Translations under genes and position numbers: made by a program
DNA from: Acinetobacter sp. A2
GTDB taxonomy: Bacteria; Pseudomonadota; Gammaproteobacteria; Pseudomonadales; Moraxellaceae
DNA length: 64,000 nt
Assembly (NCBI RefSeq): GCF_012371325.1
Contig: NZ_JAAZQX010000002.1
Location: 112,815 to 176,814, forward strand
Direction of reading: 5' to 3'
In this document: positions 28,213-37,900 of the stretch, piece by piece
Position numbering within the stretch: the stretch's first letter is position 1
Layout of the letters: each line of letters begins with the position of its first letter
Notes under the pieces: model-generated
Told to the model about the DNA's origin: nothing
The model's input: only the letters and a program-made list of their open reading frames with translations
Database searches by the model: none

Positions 28213-28626
28213 ATGCGGGCACATATTTCAGTCATTACCCTTGCGGTAGAAGATTTACAACGTGCTCTTGAGTTCTACCGTGACGGTCTAGGGCTTGCCA
28301 CTGAAGGCATTATTGGTCAGGAATTTGAACAAGGTGCTGTGGTATTTTTTGAACTGCAAGCGGGGCTAAAACTGGCGTTATGGTCTAAACACAGCTTACA
28401 GCAGGACATTGGCTTCGCCCCTGCCGAACAAGGCACAGCACAAATCACTTTGGGCCATAATTTACATAGCCCACTTGAAGTAGATCAGGTATTAAAGCAA
28501 GCGCAAAATGCAGGTGCAAAAATTTTAAAACCTGCACAGAGCACCTTTTACGGTGGCTATGCAGGCTATTTTCAGGACTTAGATGGTCATATTTGGGAAG
28601 TCGTTTATAGCCCTTGCTGGGAATAA
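28213..28626 (+). CDS. VOC family (glyoxalase/dioxygenase-like) protein
   Basis: The 137-residue protein has two paired beta-alpha-beta modules typical of the vicinal oxygen chelate superfamily: VITLAVEDLQRALEFYRDGLG at the start and YAGYFQDLDGHIWEVVY at the end. Members include glyoxalase I, dioxygenases and antibiotic-binding proteins. The closing Glu in WEVVY is the usual metal ligand. AAGGAG lies 8 bp before the ATG. It is flanked by a terminator upstream, so it has its own transcript. The substrate cannot be inferred. Confidence 0.85.
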   Translation: MRAHISVITLAVEDLQRALEFYRDGLGLATEGIIGQEFEQGAVVFFELQAGLKLALWSKHSLQQDIGFAPAEQGTAQITLGHNLHSPLEVDQVLKQAQNAGAKILKPAQSTFYGGYAGYFQDLDGHIWEVVYSPCWE

Positions 28627-28679
28627 ACCTTTCACTAAAAATACGTCCCTGAAGTGAAATATTGCTTGAAGCACAGTAT

Positions 28680-29921
28680 TTAAGAATTTAATGCAGGGTC
28701 TTCACGGGTATGCCGATCGACCACCACACTGATCATCATATCGCCCTGCACATTCACCACGGTACGCACGGTATCTAGTAAACGATCTATGGGCAATAAA
28801 ATTGCAATCGCTTCTGCGGGCAAACCAACCGACTGCAATACCATAATCATGGTCACCATTCCTGCACTAGGAATACCTGGCGCACCGAGTGAGGCAATCA
28901 TGGCCGTCGCACAGACAATCAGTTGCTGCCCTAAACTTAAATCCAGCCCCATTAAGTTGGCAATAAACAGTGCTGCAGCTGCCTCATACAAGGCCGTTCC
29001 ATCCATATTTAATTGTGTACCTAGCGGAATCACAAAGCCTGCTGTTTGCGGCCGTACACCTAAATTTTCCTGTGTACATTTCATAGACAGCGGCATGGTG
29101 GCCGAACTGGAACTAGTGGCAAAAGCAGTGATCAGCGCCGCACGTGTACCTTTAAAAAAGGTGATCGGATCCATCTTGCCAAAAACCCATAACAGCAAAG
29201 GCAACACCACCGCACCATGAAAAATGGTGGTACCTGTCACAACGGCGGCAAACTCTGCCAAACGGCTAAGCACCGAAATATCTTCAGTGGCAACCAACTT
29301 GGCCAATAAGGCAAAAATACCAAATGGTGCCAGTTTCATTACCCAGCCAATCATCAACATCATAATTTCAAAAAATTGCTGGCTGAGTTTACGTACCGTT
29401 TTAAAGTGCTCACCGCCTTTAACCAACGCCACACCCACCAACAAGGCAAAAATCACCACCGCCAAAACATTGCCTTCAGCAAAAGCTTTAAATGGATTGA
29501 TTAAGGTGTTTTGAATGAAGTTGGTAAAAAAAGAAGAAGGTGTAAGCGTATCTGGAGTTTGATGCTGCGCCATCGCATCCTGAAACATTACAATATCTAC
29601 ACCTTTGCCGACAGCGAATAAATGCGCACAGGCCAAACCTAGAATTAAAGCCAGCGTAGTAGTGGTAACACAACATGCCAAAGTAATTTTCCAGACTCGA
29701 CTTAACTGCCCCACGGCTTGTAAATTCGATACCCCGACCACAATCGAGCTAAAAATAAGCGGGATTAACAGCATTTTCAGTAAGCCGATAAAAATACTGC
29801 TCACAATGCCTATGCCATACAAACTGGCAGAAAAAAATGCGGTATCAGGAAATAAATTCAGTATAAAACCAAACACCACACCCAAAATTGCGGCAATGAA
29901 TATTTGTGTATTGAGGCTCAT
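28680..29921 (-). CDS. Dicarboxylate/amino acid:cation symporter (DAACS family)
   Basis: The 413-residue membrane protein has the family re-entrant loop landmarks SSSSATMPLS, PLGTQLNMDGTALYE, APGIPSAGMVTMIMVLQ and the DRLLDTVRTVVNVQGD helix. These carriers (GltP, DctA, SstT relatives) import glutamate, aspartate, C4-dicarboxylates or serine/threonine with Na+ or H+. The exact substrate is not decided by what I can see. It is preceded on the same strand by tesB and a terminator, so it has its own promoter. No ribosome site is obvious. Confidence 0.93.
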   Translation of the reverse strand: MSLNTQIFIAAILGVVFGFILNLFPDTAFFSASLYGIGIVSSIFIGLLKMLLIPLIFSSIVVGVSNLQAVGQLSRVWKITLACCVTTTTLALILGLACAHLFAVGKGVDIVMFQDAMAQHQTPDTLTPSSFFTNFIQNTLINPFKAFAEGNVLAVVIFALLVGVALVKGGEHFKTVRKLSQQFFEIMMLMIGWVMKLAPFGIFALLAKLVATEDISVLSRLAEFAAVVTGTTIFHGAVVLPLLLWVFGKMDPITFFKGTRAALITAFATSSSSATMPLSMKCTQENLGVRPQTAGFVIPLGTQLNMDGTALYEAAAALFIANLMGLDLSLGQQLIVCATAMIASLGAPGIPSAGMVTMIMVLQSVGLPAEAIAILLPIDRLLDTVRTVVNVQGDMMISVVVDRHTREDPALNS

Positions 29922-30024
29922 ACGCTGTTTAATTTTTTAATGTGATGTGTGGACTATGCCATGCAGCGTGGGTTGAATCGAGAAATATTTTTGAGCACAG
30001 CCCAAACGCAATTATATAAGCAAT

Positions 30025-30049
30025 AAAAAACCGACTGCATGACAGTCGG
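30025..30049 (-). terminator. Terminator after tesB
   Basis: On the minus strand CCGACTG and CAGTCGG (arms 30043-30049 and 30031-30037) with a 5-base loop are followed by six T. It ends the tesB transcript before the symporter gene. Confidence 0.9.
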
Positions 30050-30079
30050 CCAATTAAGGTAAATTTCACTCAAAATGTA

Positions 30080-30952
30080 TTATTGAGTTTCAATTTCACG
30101 TAAACGAATCAGACCTTCTTGGCTGGTGCTACACACCAATTCACCATTTTGCCACATGCGCCCAAAGTTCAAACCACGCGAACTGCTGCTAATGGTCGCA
30201 TCCATGTCATATAACATCCAGTCATCTACACGGAATGGCTTATGGAAATACATGGCATGGTCAATACTGGCACACTGCAAACTTGGCGATAAATAACTTA
30301 AACCATGTGGACGCAGTGCCGTCGTCATTAAAGTGAAGTCTGAATAAAATGCGGCAATGGCCTGATGTAAAGAAACTTCATCCACTTCTGGTGCAATCGC
30401 ATCATGTGTGCGAATGTAGTGCGCATAAACAGGCGCTTCAGGCTGGGGTAAAAAAGGATTGCTCGGGTTAATTGGACGAATTTCAACATGACGATCACGC
30501 ATAAAACTGGCGCGAACGTTTTCAGGTACAAATTCAACAATATGCTGTTTTAATTCAGCTTCATTTTTTAAAAGTTCAGCGGCGGGATAATTCGGCTCTG
30601 AAATTTGATAGTTCAAGCCTTCTTCCAATGGCGCAAACGACACTATTGCCGTAAAAATAGTACGTCCATGCTGAATGGCACGCACCTGACGGCTAGAAAA
30701 ACTTTTACCATCTCGTAAGCGGTCAACCTCATAAATAATGGGTGCGTTGACATCTCCACCAAACAAGAAATAAGCATGTAAGGAGTGCGCAGGACGATCT
30801 GTAGTATAAGAAGCAGCACGCAAAGCCTGTCCTAAAACCTGCCCACCAAAGACGCGCTTGCCTACCAAGTTGCGGCTAATGCCTCGATAGATATTTTCTT
30901 CCAACTTTTCTAAACGAAGAAGTTCAACCAATTCTTGCGTAAGTGCGTTCAT
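30080..30952 (-). CDS. tesB: Acyl-CoA thioesterase II
   Basis: The 290-residue protein shows the double hot-dog arrangement of TesB: GISRNLVGKRVFGGQVLGQAL near residues 24-44 (landmark FGGQVLGQA) and LNFGRMWQNGELVCSTSQEGLIR (landmark GELVCSTSQEGL) at the end, with SLHAYFLFGGD for the active-site region. TesB hydrolyses medium- to long-chain acyl-CoA to fatty acid and CoA. AAGG precedes the ATG at 6 bp. It stands alone and divergent from plsB. Confidence 0.95.
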   Translation of the reverse strand: MNALTQELVELLRLEKLEENIYRGISRNLVGKRVFGGQVLGQALRAASYTTDRPAHSLHAYFLFGGDVNAPIIYEVDRLRDGKSFSSRQVRAIQHGRTIFTAIVSFAPLEEGLNYQISEPNYPAAELLKNEAELKQHIVEFVPENVRASFMRDRHVEIRPINPSNPFLPQPEAPVYAHYIRTHDAIAPEVDEVSLHQAIAAFYSDFTLMTTALRPHGLSYLSPSLQCASIDHAMYFHKPFRVDDWMLYDMDATISSSSRGLNFGRMWQNGELVCSTSQEGLIRLREIETQ

Positions 30953-31203
30953 GACTAACCTTATTTATGGCCAAGCGGCGGGATGTTGCAGCGAAATCGA
31001 TTCAGAAACTGAACCGTAAAATCTTAGCGCTATTTTGCCATAAATTCTGAGTATTTTACTCATCTAAGACTGACCCTTGTGTCACCCTGAATTACGTTTA
31101 TTTTGCTAAAAAGACGATTTTTAACGATAAAATCTAACAATATTCATGCAAATTATCTAAAAATGCTGTGCCATTATTAGATACAATGGCGCAAAATAAA
31201 TTC

Positions 31204-31218
31204 CCTACCAGCTAGGGA
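31204..31218 (+). promoter_or_regulatory. Small hairpin in the plsB leader
   Basis: CCCTA and TAGGG flank a 5-base loop about 25 bp before the plsB start. TACAAT at 31182-31187 is a possible -10 without a matching -35. The 290-bp tesB-plsB gap is otherwise AT-rich without features I can support. Confidence 0.3.
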
Positions 31219-31243
31219 CTTGGGTGATGAAGTAGGAGTGAGT

Positions 31244-33808
31244 ATGTCCAAGCGTGGTTTTGGTCAAATGTATCGTCAGCTTTCAGGCAAGCTGCTTGAC
31301 CTTGTGGTGACACCGCATGTTCTGGGTGAAGTCCCTGTCAAGGATGCAGCAAATGCAGACTCAGATACCTCACGTACTACCATCACCTGTTATGTATTGC
31401 AGAACCACTCTCGCAGTAATGCCTTGGTCGTTGATGGTGAAACACGTCGTTTAAAACTCAGCCCTGCGCTGGATCCTTTAGTGATGGGTTCACATAAGGA
31501 AAAAGCCTCGATTCTGTTTTTACAGCATCACGATGAAAATAACCTACTCAATCCACCACCTTATGCTTTCCCACCACGCTTGCTGCGTTTAATTGAACAA
31601 TTAGAACAGCACCCAGAAATTGATATTGAGTTGGTGCCTGTAACCGTGTTGTGGGGACGCTCTCCCGACAAAGAAGATTCATGGTTTAAATTGCTGTTTA
31701 CCGATACATGGGCAACCCCAGGTACAGTCAAACAATTGATGAATATTGGGGTACATGGTCGTCAGTCTTATTTGGAGTTTCATGAGCCGCAATCTTTACG
31801 TGCTTTGATTGAACATGCCAAAACCGAGCATCCCAACCTGTCGCCTGCGACCTTTATTGTCAACACCCTAAATAATTATTTAGATGGGCAGCGTGAAGTC
31901 GTACTTGGTCCAGACTTGTCTGACCGTCGCAATGTCATGCTCAGCCTGATCAAGTCTCCCGATGTGCAAGATGCCATCCGTCGTGAAAGTCTACGCAGTA
32001 AAATTAGCGTGATTGAAGCTGAGCGTCGTGCGATTGGTTATCTGAACGAAATTGTGTCGGACTACTCGCATGCAGCAGTACGTTTTGCCGATATGGCACT
32101 GACCCGCTTATGGACACAATTATACGATGGCGTAGAAGTGCATAATTTCAGCACCGTGCGCGAACTGGCCAAAGATTATGAAATTATCTATACCCCATGT
32201 CACCGTAGTCATATCGACTATTTGTTGCTGTCTTATGTGATTTACAAACGAGGCATGATGGTGCCGTACATTGCGGCAGGTGACAACCTAAATATGCCAT
32301 TTGTCGGGCAATTGCTTCGTGGAGGCGGTGCGTTCTTTATTCGTCGTACCTTCCGTGGCAATGGTTTATATACCACTGTCTTTAAAGAATATTTGTTTAG
32401 TATTTTGTCACGCAATACGCCGCTCGAATACTTTATTGAAGGTGGACGTTCACGCACAGGCCGTTTGTTGCCACCTAAAACAGGCATGTTGGCCATGACC
32501 ATTCATAGTCACTTACGTGGTCGTGCTAAACCGATTGCTTTTGTACCAACCTATATTGGTTATGAACGCCTGATGGAAGGCTCAACCTATGTGGGCGAAA
32601 TGCAAGGCAAGCCAAAAGAATCTGAATCGCTAATGGGCATTTTAAAAACCATGCGAAAGATTGAACGGATTTTTGGCAAGGTGCATGTCAATTTTGGCGA
32701 ACCTGTGTTTTTAGATGACGTACTAAAACAACACGATGCAGAACACATCAGCATTGAAAAAAATGATGATCCAATTCCGCCACAAGTTTCAGATGCGGTA
32801 AACACATCAGCACATGCGATTTTAGAAAACATTAACCGTGCTGCGGTAATCAACCCTGTCTCATTGCTGTCTTTAATTTTACTGGCGACACCAAAACACA
32901 CGCTAGATGAAGAAATTTGCGAGAAGCAGTTAGATACTTACCGTAAGCTGCTCACTGCCCTGCCTTATGATGAGCGCACCCAAGTCACTCCATTGTCAGG
33001 CAAAGAAATTATTGCCTACGGCTTAAAGCTCAAACTGATTAAACGCGTACAGCACGTATTGGGTGATATTATTGCAATTGCAGATAATCAGGCGGTACTG
33101 CTCACCTACTTCCGCAACAACATTTTGCATGCCTTTGTTTTGCCATCATTAATTGCGGCGTTGGTAGAACACAACGGTTCGATTCGTCGTGGCGATCTCA
33201 TCAATGTCATTCGTACTTTATATCCATTCTTGAAAGCTGAATTGTTCTTAAAATGGCAAGATCAAGAGCTTAAAGAAAAAATTTGTGCGTATGTAGAAGC
33301 TCTAATTCAGGCCAAATTAATTTCTGAAGATGCAGAAGGCAATTTAATTTCTCCTGCACCAAACAGTGAAGATCATAACCAACTGGTGGTCTTGGCTGCA
33401 CCTGTGATGCAGAGTTTGGAGCGCTATTACATGACCTTGGCTTTAATCACACAACGTGGTTCAGGCAATATTTCTGCACGTCAGGTCGAAGAATTGAGCC
33501 ACTTGGTCGGTCAGCGTTTGTCGGTGCTGTATGAATTTAACTCGCCTGAATTCTTTGACAAAGCCTTATTCCAAAGCTTTATCAAAGTGCTGACGCAACA
33601 GGGTTATATCAGTACCAATAGTGACAATGCGATTGTGTTTGACGACAACTTTAAAAACGTCGCACAATATGCCAACTTGGTTTTAGATGATGTGACTTTG
33701 CAAATGTTACAACACATCACCACCTTCAGTGATGAAGAGTTGCGTGAAGCCTTAGATGCACTGGCTGCACAGCAAGCGAAAAAACGCTTGAAACGTAAAA
33801 AGAAATAG
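31244..33808 (+). CDS. plsB: Glycerol-3-phosphate acyltransferase PlsB
   Basis: The 854-residue protein has the acyltransferase blocks HRSHIDYLLL (HxxxxD, catalytic), GAFFIRRTF, FIEGGRSRTGRLL and FVPTYIGYE. PlsB adds the first acyl chain to sn-glycerol 3-phosphate at the inner membrane, committing fatty acids to phospholipid. The start at 31244 (MSKRGFGQMYRQ) follows AGGAG at 5 bp; an in-frame TTG 24 bp upstream was rejected. Length matches the large PlsB rather than PlsY. A terminator follows. Confidence 0.96.
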   Translation: MSKRGFGQMYRQLSGKLLDLVVTPHVLGEVPVKDAANADSDTSRTTITCYVLQNHSRSNALVVDGETRRLKLSPALDPLVMGSHKEKASILFLQHHDENNLLNPPPYAFPPRLLRLIEQLEQHPEIDIELVPVTVLWGRSPDKEDSWFKLLFTDTWATPGTVKQLMNIGVHGRQSYLEFHEPQSLRALIEHAKTEHPNLSPATFIVNTLNNYLDGQREVVLGPDLSDRRNVMLSLIKSPDVQDAIRRESLRSKISVIEAERRAIGYLNEIVSDYSHAAVRFADMALTRLWTQLYDGVEVHNFSTVRELAKDYEIIYTPCHRSHIDYLLLSYVIYKRGMMVPYIAAGDNLNMPFVGQLLRGGGAFFIRRTFRGNGLYTTVFKEYLFSILSRNTPLEYFIEGGRSRTGRLLPPKTGMLAMTIHSHLRGRAKPIAFVPTYIGYERLMEGSTYVGEMQGKPKESESLMGILKTMRKIERIFGKVHVNFGEPVFLDDVLKQHDAEHISIEKNDDPIPPQVSDAVNTSAHAILENINRAAVINPVSLLSLILLATPKHTLDEEICEKQLDTYRKLLTALPYDERTQVTPLSGKEIIAYGLKLKLIKRVQHVLGDIIAIADNQAVLLTYFRNNILHAFVLPSLIAALVEHNGSIRRGDLINVIRTLYPFLKAELFLKWQDQELKEKICAYVEALIQAKLISEDAEGNLISPAPNSEDHNQLVVLAAPVMQSLERYYMTLALITQRGSGNISARQVEELSHLVGQRLSVLYEFNSPEFFDKALFQSFIKVLTQQGYISTNSDNAIVFDDNFKNVAQYANLVLDDVTLQMLQHITTFSDEELREALDALAAQQAKKRLKRKKK

Positions 33809-33817
33809 TTTTTAAAG

Positions 33818-33862
33818 TTCCTTCTCTTGCACCCTATATGGCGCAAGAGAAGGAATTTTTAT
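33818..33862. terminator. Bidirectional terminator between plsB and the SDR gene
   Basis: TTCCTTCTCTTGC (33818-33830) and GCAAGAGAAGGAA (33843-33855) form a 13-bp stem with a 12-base loop, followed by T-rich sequence on the plus strand. It serves plsB and, less well, the converging gene. Confidence 0.88.
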
Positions 33863-34683
33863 TATTCTATTGCAGCGAATAACTTTGCATAATCCTCAAA
33901 GCAATCTGCATGCTCTAACTGAAATCCAGTTTCCTCCATCCGCGTAGCAAAAATCCTTTTCCCCGTTTCCTGCTCACTTTCCAGCACCAACTCAGCTAAA
34001 GCACATGCACGCTGAAGTTTTAAAATGATTTCATGCAAAGGCTGTGGCTGATTATTGCTACAGATATATGATTTTGCAGGATGTACCACGTGAAGTAAAT
34101 CTGCCAAGAAGCTTGCCAAATCATCAATATGAATCCGATTTGACCAATGTATATTGGGGTAACTTTGCGTGCTTCCCACAAGTTTGAGCATTCGTGCAAC
34201 CGAAGTACCATAAATACCTGAAGGGCGCACAATCACACATTGTTCAGGGTAAGCCTGTTGCCACAATTGCTCCATTTGCAACAATATTTGCCCTTGTGCA
34301 TCACTCGGATTAGGCACCGTATCATCATCTATACATTCACCTGCATTGTCGCCATAGACTCGTGTAGAGGACACCACAGTGATTCGTTTTACAGGATGAG
34401 CTTTTAAGGCAGCTGCAATCGGCTGCACAGAATCTACATAAGTGTGTTGATACGCCGCTACAGGACTCAAAGCCGTATTTCGTGATGGTGCAAGCAGTAC
34501 ATAAACAGCATCAATAGGTTGAATATGTGATAAATCGAGCTGATGAATCTCCTGAACAAGATGCGTCATATCAGGATCTGTTTTCGGACTGCGGCTAATT
34601 GTGGTAATTTGATGACCGAGCGTAAATAGTTGTTTTGCAACACGCTGCGATGTTTTACCATAACCAATAAATAGAATATGCAT
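33862..34683 (-). CDS. NAD(P)-dependent SDR-type oxidoreductase/epimerase (YeeZ-like)
   Basis: The 273-residue protein opens with a Rossmann motif in which GYGKTSQ replaces the usual GxxGxxG (MHILFIGYGKTSQRVAKQL), then VVSSTRVYGD with the catalytic Tyr region and IVRPSGIYG. This fits the atypical/extended short-chain dehydrogenase group including E. coli YeeZ, whose substrate is not established. AGGTG precedes the ATG. It is divergent from recG with 36 bp between. Confidence 0.75.
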   Translation of the reverse strand: MHILFIGYGKTSQRVAKQLFTLGHQITTISRSPKTDPDMTHLVQEIHQLDLSHIQPIDAVYVLLAPSRNTALSPVAAYQHTYVDSVQPIAAALKAHPVKRITVVSSTRVYGDNAGECIDDDTVPNPSDAQGQILLQMEQLWQQAYPEQCVIVRPSGIYGTSVARMLKLVGSTQSYPNIHWSNRIHIDDLASFLADLLHVVHPAKSYICSNNQPQPLHEIILKLQRACALAELVLESEQETGKRIFATRMEETGFQLEHADCFEDYAKLFAAIE

Positions 34684-34719
34684 TCAGCACCTAATCATAG
34701 CATTTGAAGTTGAGGGGAC

Positions 34720-36765
34720 ATGGCTGCAGTCCATCAGTTGCAAGGGGTAGGCTCTGCCTCTGCTGCATTACTCGAAAAACTAAATATTTTCACCACAGAT
34801 GACTTACTGTTTCATCTACCGCGTGATTATGAAGATCGTAGCACGATCATCCCCATGAACCAATTGAGTGTGGGGCGCAGCTATTTACTCGAAGGTGTGG
34901 TTAAAGGGGTGGATTTCCCTCCTGGCAAACGCAAGTCGATGGCGGTCAATTTAGAAGATGAATTTGGCAAAATCACTTTGCGTTTTTATCATATTTATAA
35001 AGGTATTACTGACCGCGCCAAACATGGCAACCGTTTAAGAGTGTTTGGTGAAGTACGGGTGGGTGCACGTGGTTTGGAAATGTACCATCCCGAACTGCAA
35101 CTGATTACCGAACATACTCCTCTGCCTAAAACCCAACTGACTGCAATTTACCCAAGTACTGATGGTCTGACTCAGGCCAAATTACGCGAATACGTCAAAC
35201 AAGCTTTGGCACAACATAGTGATGATTTACCCGAGCTACTGCCAGAAAAAATGACCAATGGCTATGCGCTCAAGCAGGCATTGGACTATATTCATCATCC
35301 GCCTACCGATGCCAATATGCTGCAATTGGCGCAAGGCTCACATCCTGCACAGCAACGCCTGATTTTTGAAGAACTGGTAGCACATCAAGTCAGCTTACTG
35401 ACCCGCCGCGCCTATATTCAGCAAATTGCCTCGCCTGCATTTTCCCCTAGTCAAAAACTGGCACCTGCTTTACTCAGTAGCATGCCCTTTCAAATGACAG
35501 GCGCACAGCAACGGGTTTCACATGAAATTATGCAAGACCTGCAGCGTAATAAACCCATGCTGCGCTTGGTACAGGGCGATGTTGGTGCAGGTAAAACCTT
35601 GGTCGCTGCGGTTGCTGCGTGCCATGCCCTAGAAGAAGGCTGGCAAGTTGCACTGATGGCACCAACTGAAATTTTGGCAGAACAACATTATCTCAACTTT
35701 AAAAAATGGTTTGAGCCGCTTGGCTTAACTGTGGCATGGCTATCAGGTAAACAAAAAGGCAAGGCACGCGCTGCAGCTGAACTCGCCATTCAGGATGGCA
35801 GTGCCAATTTAGTCGTTGGTACACATGCGCTGTTTCAGGACAATGTGCAATTTGCCAAACTGGGTTTGGTGATTATTGACGAACAACACCGTTTTGGGGT
35901 CGATCAACGTTTGGCCTTACGCAATAAAGGCGCCAACCACACCACACCGCATCAATTGGTCATGACTGCAACACCTATTCCACGAACATTGGCGATGTCT
36001 GCCTATGGTGATTTAGATACCTCTGTCATAGATGAACTGCCGCCAGGACGCACACCTATTCAAACTGTGACTATTCCGCTAGATCGGCGTGAAGAAGTTC
36101 TACAGCGCATTGCCAGCAATTGTGCCGAAGGCAAACAAGCTTACTGGGTCTGTACTTTGGTAGAACAGTCTGAAACTTTGGATGCACAAGCGGCTGAAGC
36201 CACTTTTGCTGAAATTAAAGAGCGCTTTACTGAGCTGAATATTGGACTGGTACACGGCAAAATGAAAGCCGATGAAAAGCAGGCGGTGATGCAGCAATTT
36301 AAAGACAACCAATTGCAGTTACTGATTGCCACCACTGTCATTGAAGTCGGGGTCGATGTACCTAATGCCTCCATTATGGTGATTGAAAATGCCGAGCGCT
36401 TAGGGCTTTCACAACTACATCAGTTACGTGGACGGGTTGGACGTGGTGCCAAAGCCAGTTTCTGTGCGCTGCTATATAAAAACCCACTCTCACAAAATGG
36501 ACAGGAACGTCTACGGATTATGCGTGAAACCAATGACGGTTTTATCATTGCAGAAAAAGATTTAGAGCTGCGTGGTCCTGGTGAGTTACTGGGCACCAAA
36601 CAAACAGGTGATATGGGCTTTCGTGTCGCTAAATTAGAACGGGATGATCATTTGCTGGTACAGGCACATCATGTCGCACAGCAAATTTTAAAAGATTATC
36701 CTGAACATGCCGAAGCCTTATTGAAACGCTGGTTGCCTGAAGCACCACGTTATGCCTATGTTTAA
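34720..36765 (+). CDS. recG: ATP-dependent DNA helicase RecG
   Basis: The 681-residue protein has an N-terminal wedge domain (OB fold, about residues 1-250), then helicase motifs: Walker A GDVGAGKTLVA, DEQHRFGVDQR (the DExH box), TATPIPRTLAM and the C-terminal HQLRGRVGRG. RecG remodels stalled forks, R-loops and Holliday junctions. GAGGGGAC precedes the ATG. The comF gene follows directly, probably in the same transcript. Confidence 0.97.
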   Translation: MAAVHQLQGVGSASAALLEKLNIFTTDDLLFHLPRDYEDRSTIIPMNQLSVGRSYLLEGVVKGVDFPPGKRKSMAVNLEDEFGKITLRFYHIYKGITDRAKHGNRLRVFGEVRVGARGLEMYHPELQLITEHTPLPKTQLTAIYPSTDGLTQAKLREYVKQALAQHSDDLPELLPEKMTNGYALKQALDYIHHPPTDANMLQLAQGSHPAQQRLIFEELVAHQVSLLTRRAYIQQIASPAFSPSQKLAPALLSSMPFQMTGAQQRVSHEIMQDLQRNKPMLRLVQGDVGAGKTLVAAVAACHALEEGWQVALMAPTEILAEQHYLNFKKWFEPLGLTVAWLSGKQKGKARAAAELAIQDGSANLVVGTHALFQDNVQFAKLGLVIIDEQHRFGVDQRLALRNKGANHTTPHQLVMTATPIPRTLAMSAYGDLDTSVIDELPPGRTPIQTVTIPLDRREEVLQRIASNCAEGKQAYWVCTLVEQSETLDAQAAEATFAEIKERFTELNIGLVHGKMKADEKQAVMQQFKDNQLQLLIATTVIEVGVDVPNASIMVIENAERLGLSQLHQLRGRVGRGAKASFCALLYKNPLSQNGQERLRIMRETNDGFIIAEKDLELRGPGELLGTKQTGDMGFRVAKLERDDHLLVQAHHVAQQILKDYPEHAEALLKRWLPEAPRYAYV

Positions 36766-37416
36766 ATGCAGGATCATGCGATGCGTCTGGATTTAACTGT
36801 ATTACAACGTGGGCTTGCCTTGTTCAAGCCACTACAACGCTGTCAGTTATGTCATGTAGATGCGCCATGGCAACATGCGGTCTGTCAAATCTGTTGGCAA
36901 CAACTGCCTTGGCGCAGTCAGCCTGTTCAACGACAAGAAATGCAGATTCAAGTCGCATTTGATTATCTTTATCCCATCAATCGCATGATTCAACAATTCA
37001 AATATGAACAACAGTTACAGTACCAACTGCTGTTAGCAGGTGCATTACAGCAATTGCGCTATGACAAAATTCAGGCAATTGTGCCTATGCCTATTTCCAC
37101 TGCACGCTTGGCCGAACGTGGCTATAACCAATCTTTAGTGCTGGCTAAGTCTTTGGCTAAACATCTAAATGTGCCCATTTGGCAACCTGTGACTCGCTTG
37201 CAACAGCATGCACAAAAAGGCTTAAGCCGCTTAGAGCGTCTGGAAGACATTCATCAGCAATTTCAAATTCAGACTGTGCCTAAAATTCGTTATCGTCGGG
37301 TTTTAATTGTAGATGATGTGGTCACAACAGGCAGCTCAATTCACGCACTGAAACAGCAATTGCTTAATCTTGGCTGTCATAAGGTCAATGCGGCATGTGT
37401 GGCCAGTGCTGAATAA
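36766..37416 (+). CDS. ComF family phosphoribosyltransferase-like protein (GntX/ComFC)
   Basis: The 216-residue protein has an N-terminal zinc-finger-like pattern (CQLCHVDAPWQHAVCQICW, two CxxC pairs), then a PRTase domain with RVLIVDDVVTTGSSI (the PRPP loop) and PISTARLAERGYNQS. Such proteins act in DNA uptake (ComFC) in naturally competent bacteria; Acinetobacter species are often competent, so that role is likely but not shown by the sequence. Start is at 36766 directly after the recG stop; an ATG at 36781 has AGGA at 7 bp and may be the true start. Confidence 0.85.
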   Translation: MQDHAMRLDLTVLQRGLALFKPLQRCQLCHVDAPWQHAVCQICWQQLPWRSQPVQRQEMQIQVAFDYLYPINRMIQQFKYEQQLQYQLLLAGALQQLRYDKIQAIVPMPISTARLAERGYNQSLVLAKSLAKHLNVPIWQPVTRLQQHAQKGLSRLERLEDIHQQFQIQTVPKIRYRRVLIVDDVVTTGSSIHALKQQLLNLGCHKVNAACVASAE

Positions 37417-37473
37417 AGTACCTAGTGCTTTAACCCTCAAAGTGACGCCATTCAACAATTAAAAGACACAACC

Positions 37474-37896
37474 TTACAAGCATTTGCCGTGTGCGAATTG
37501 TTGCTTTAACCAAGGCATCACCACCTCACGGGTCAGAGGTGCCAGCAAAGTGTCTTGATCATCTAAATCAACCCACTTCATTTCGGCAATTTCAGCAGCA
37601 ATTTGAGGTGCTTGATCAATCTGCACCCAATACACATAACTGACTAAACGGCTGTCAGGTTCATTGGCTGTTGCGGTTTCATAACGTCCAATGAATTGTT
37701 GAATTTGTGCCTGACAGCCAATTTCTTCCGCGATTTCACGCAACATGGTCGTTTCAGGTGCTTCATTGGGTTCTAATTTGCCACCCACCTGCATAAAACA
37801 ATGGGTATGCCGTTTACGTACCACCAATAACTGCTGTTCAGCATTTAAAATAATCGCCGCCGCAACAGTAATGGTGTGAGGATGAGTTTTATACAT
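37474..37896 (-). CDS. Nudix hydrolase
   Basis: The 140-residue protein has a clear Nudix box starting GGKLEPNE and ending REIAEEIG, with the metal-binding Glu residues in place. Nudix enzymes hydrolyse nucleoside diphosphates linked to another moiety; the substrate is not predictable. The LOG gene upstream is 4 bp away, so the two are likely co-transcribed and translationally coupled. Confidence 0.9.
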   Translation of the reverse strand: MYKTHPHTITVAAAIILNAEQQLLVVRKRHTHCFMQVGGKLEPNEAPETTMLREIAEEIGCQAQIQQFIGRYETATANEPDSRLVSYVYWVQIDQAPQIAAEIAEMKWVDLDDQDTLLAPLTREVVMPWLKQQFAHGKCL

Positions 37897-37900
37897 GTGC

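Noticed and set aside
28628..28672. Terminator between the VOC gene and the symporter gene
   Set aside because: TTTCACT/AGTGAAA could pair but the loop is long and no T run follows, so I do not call it.
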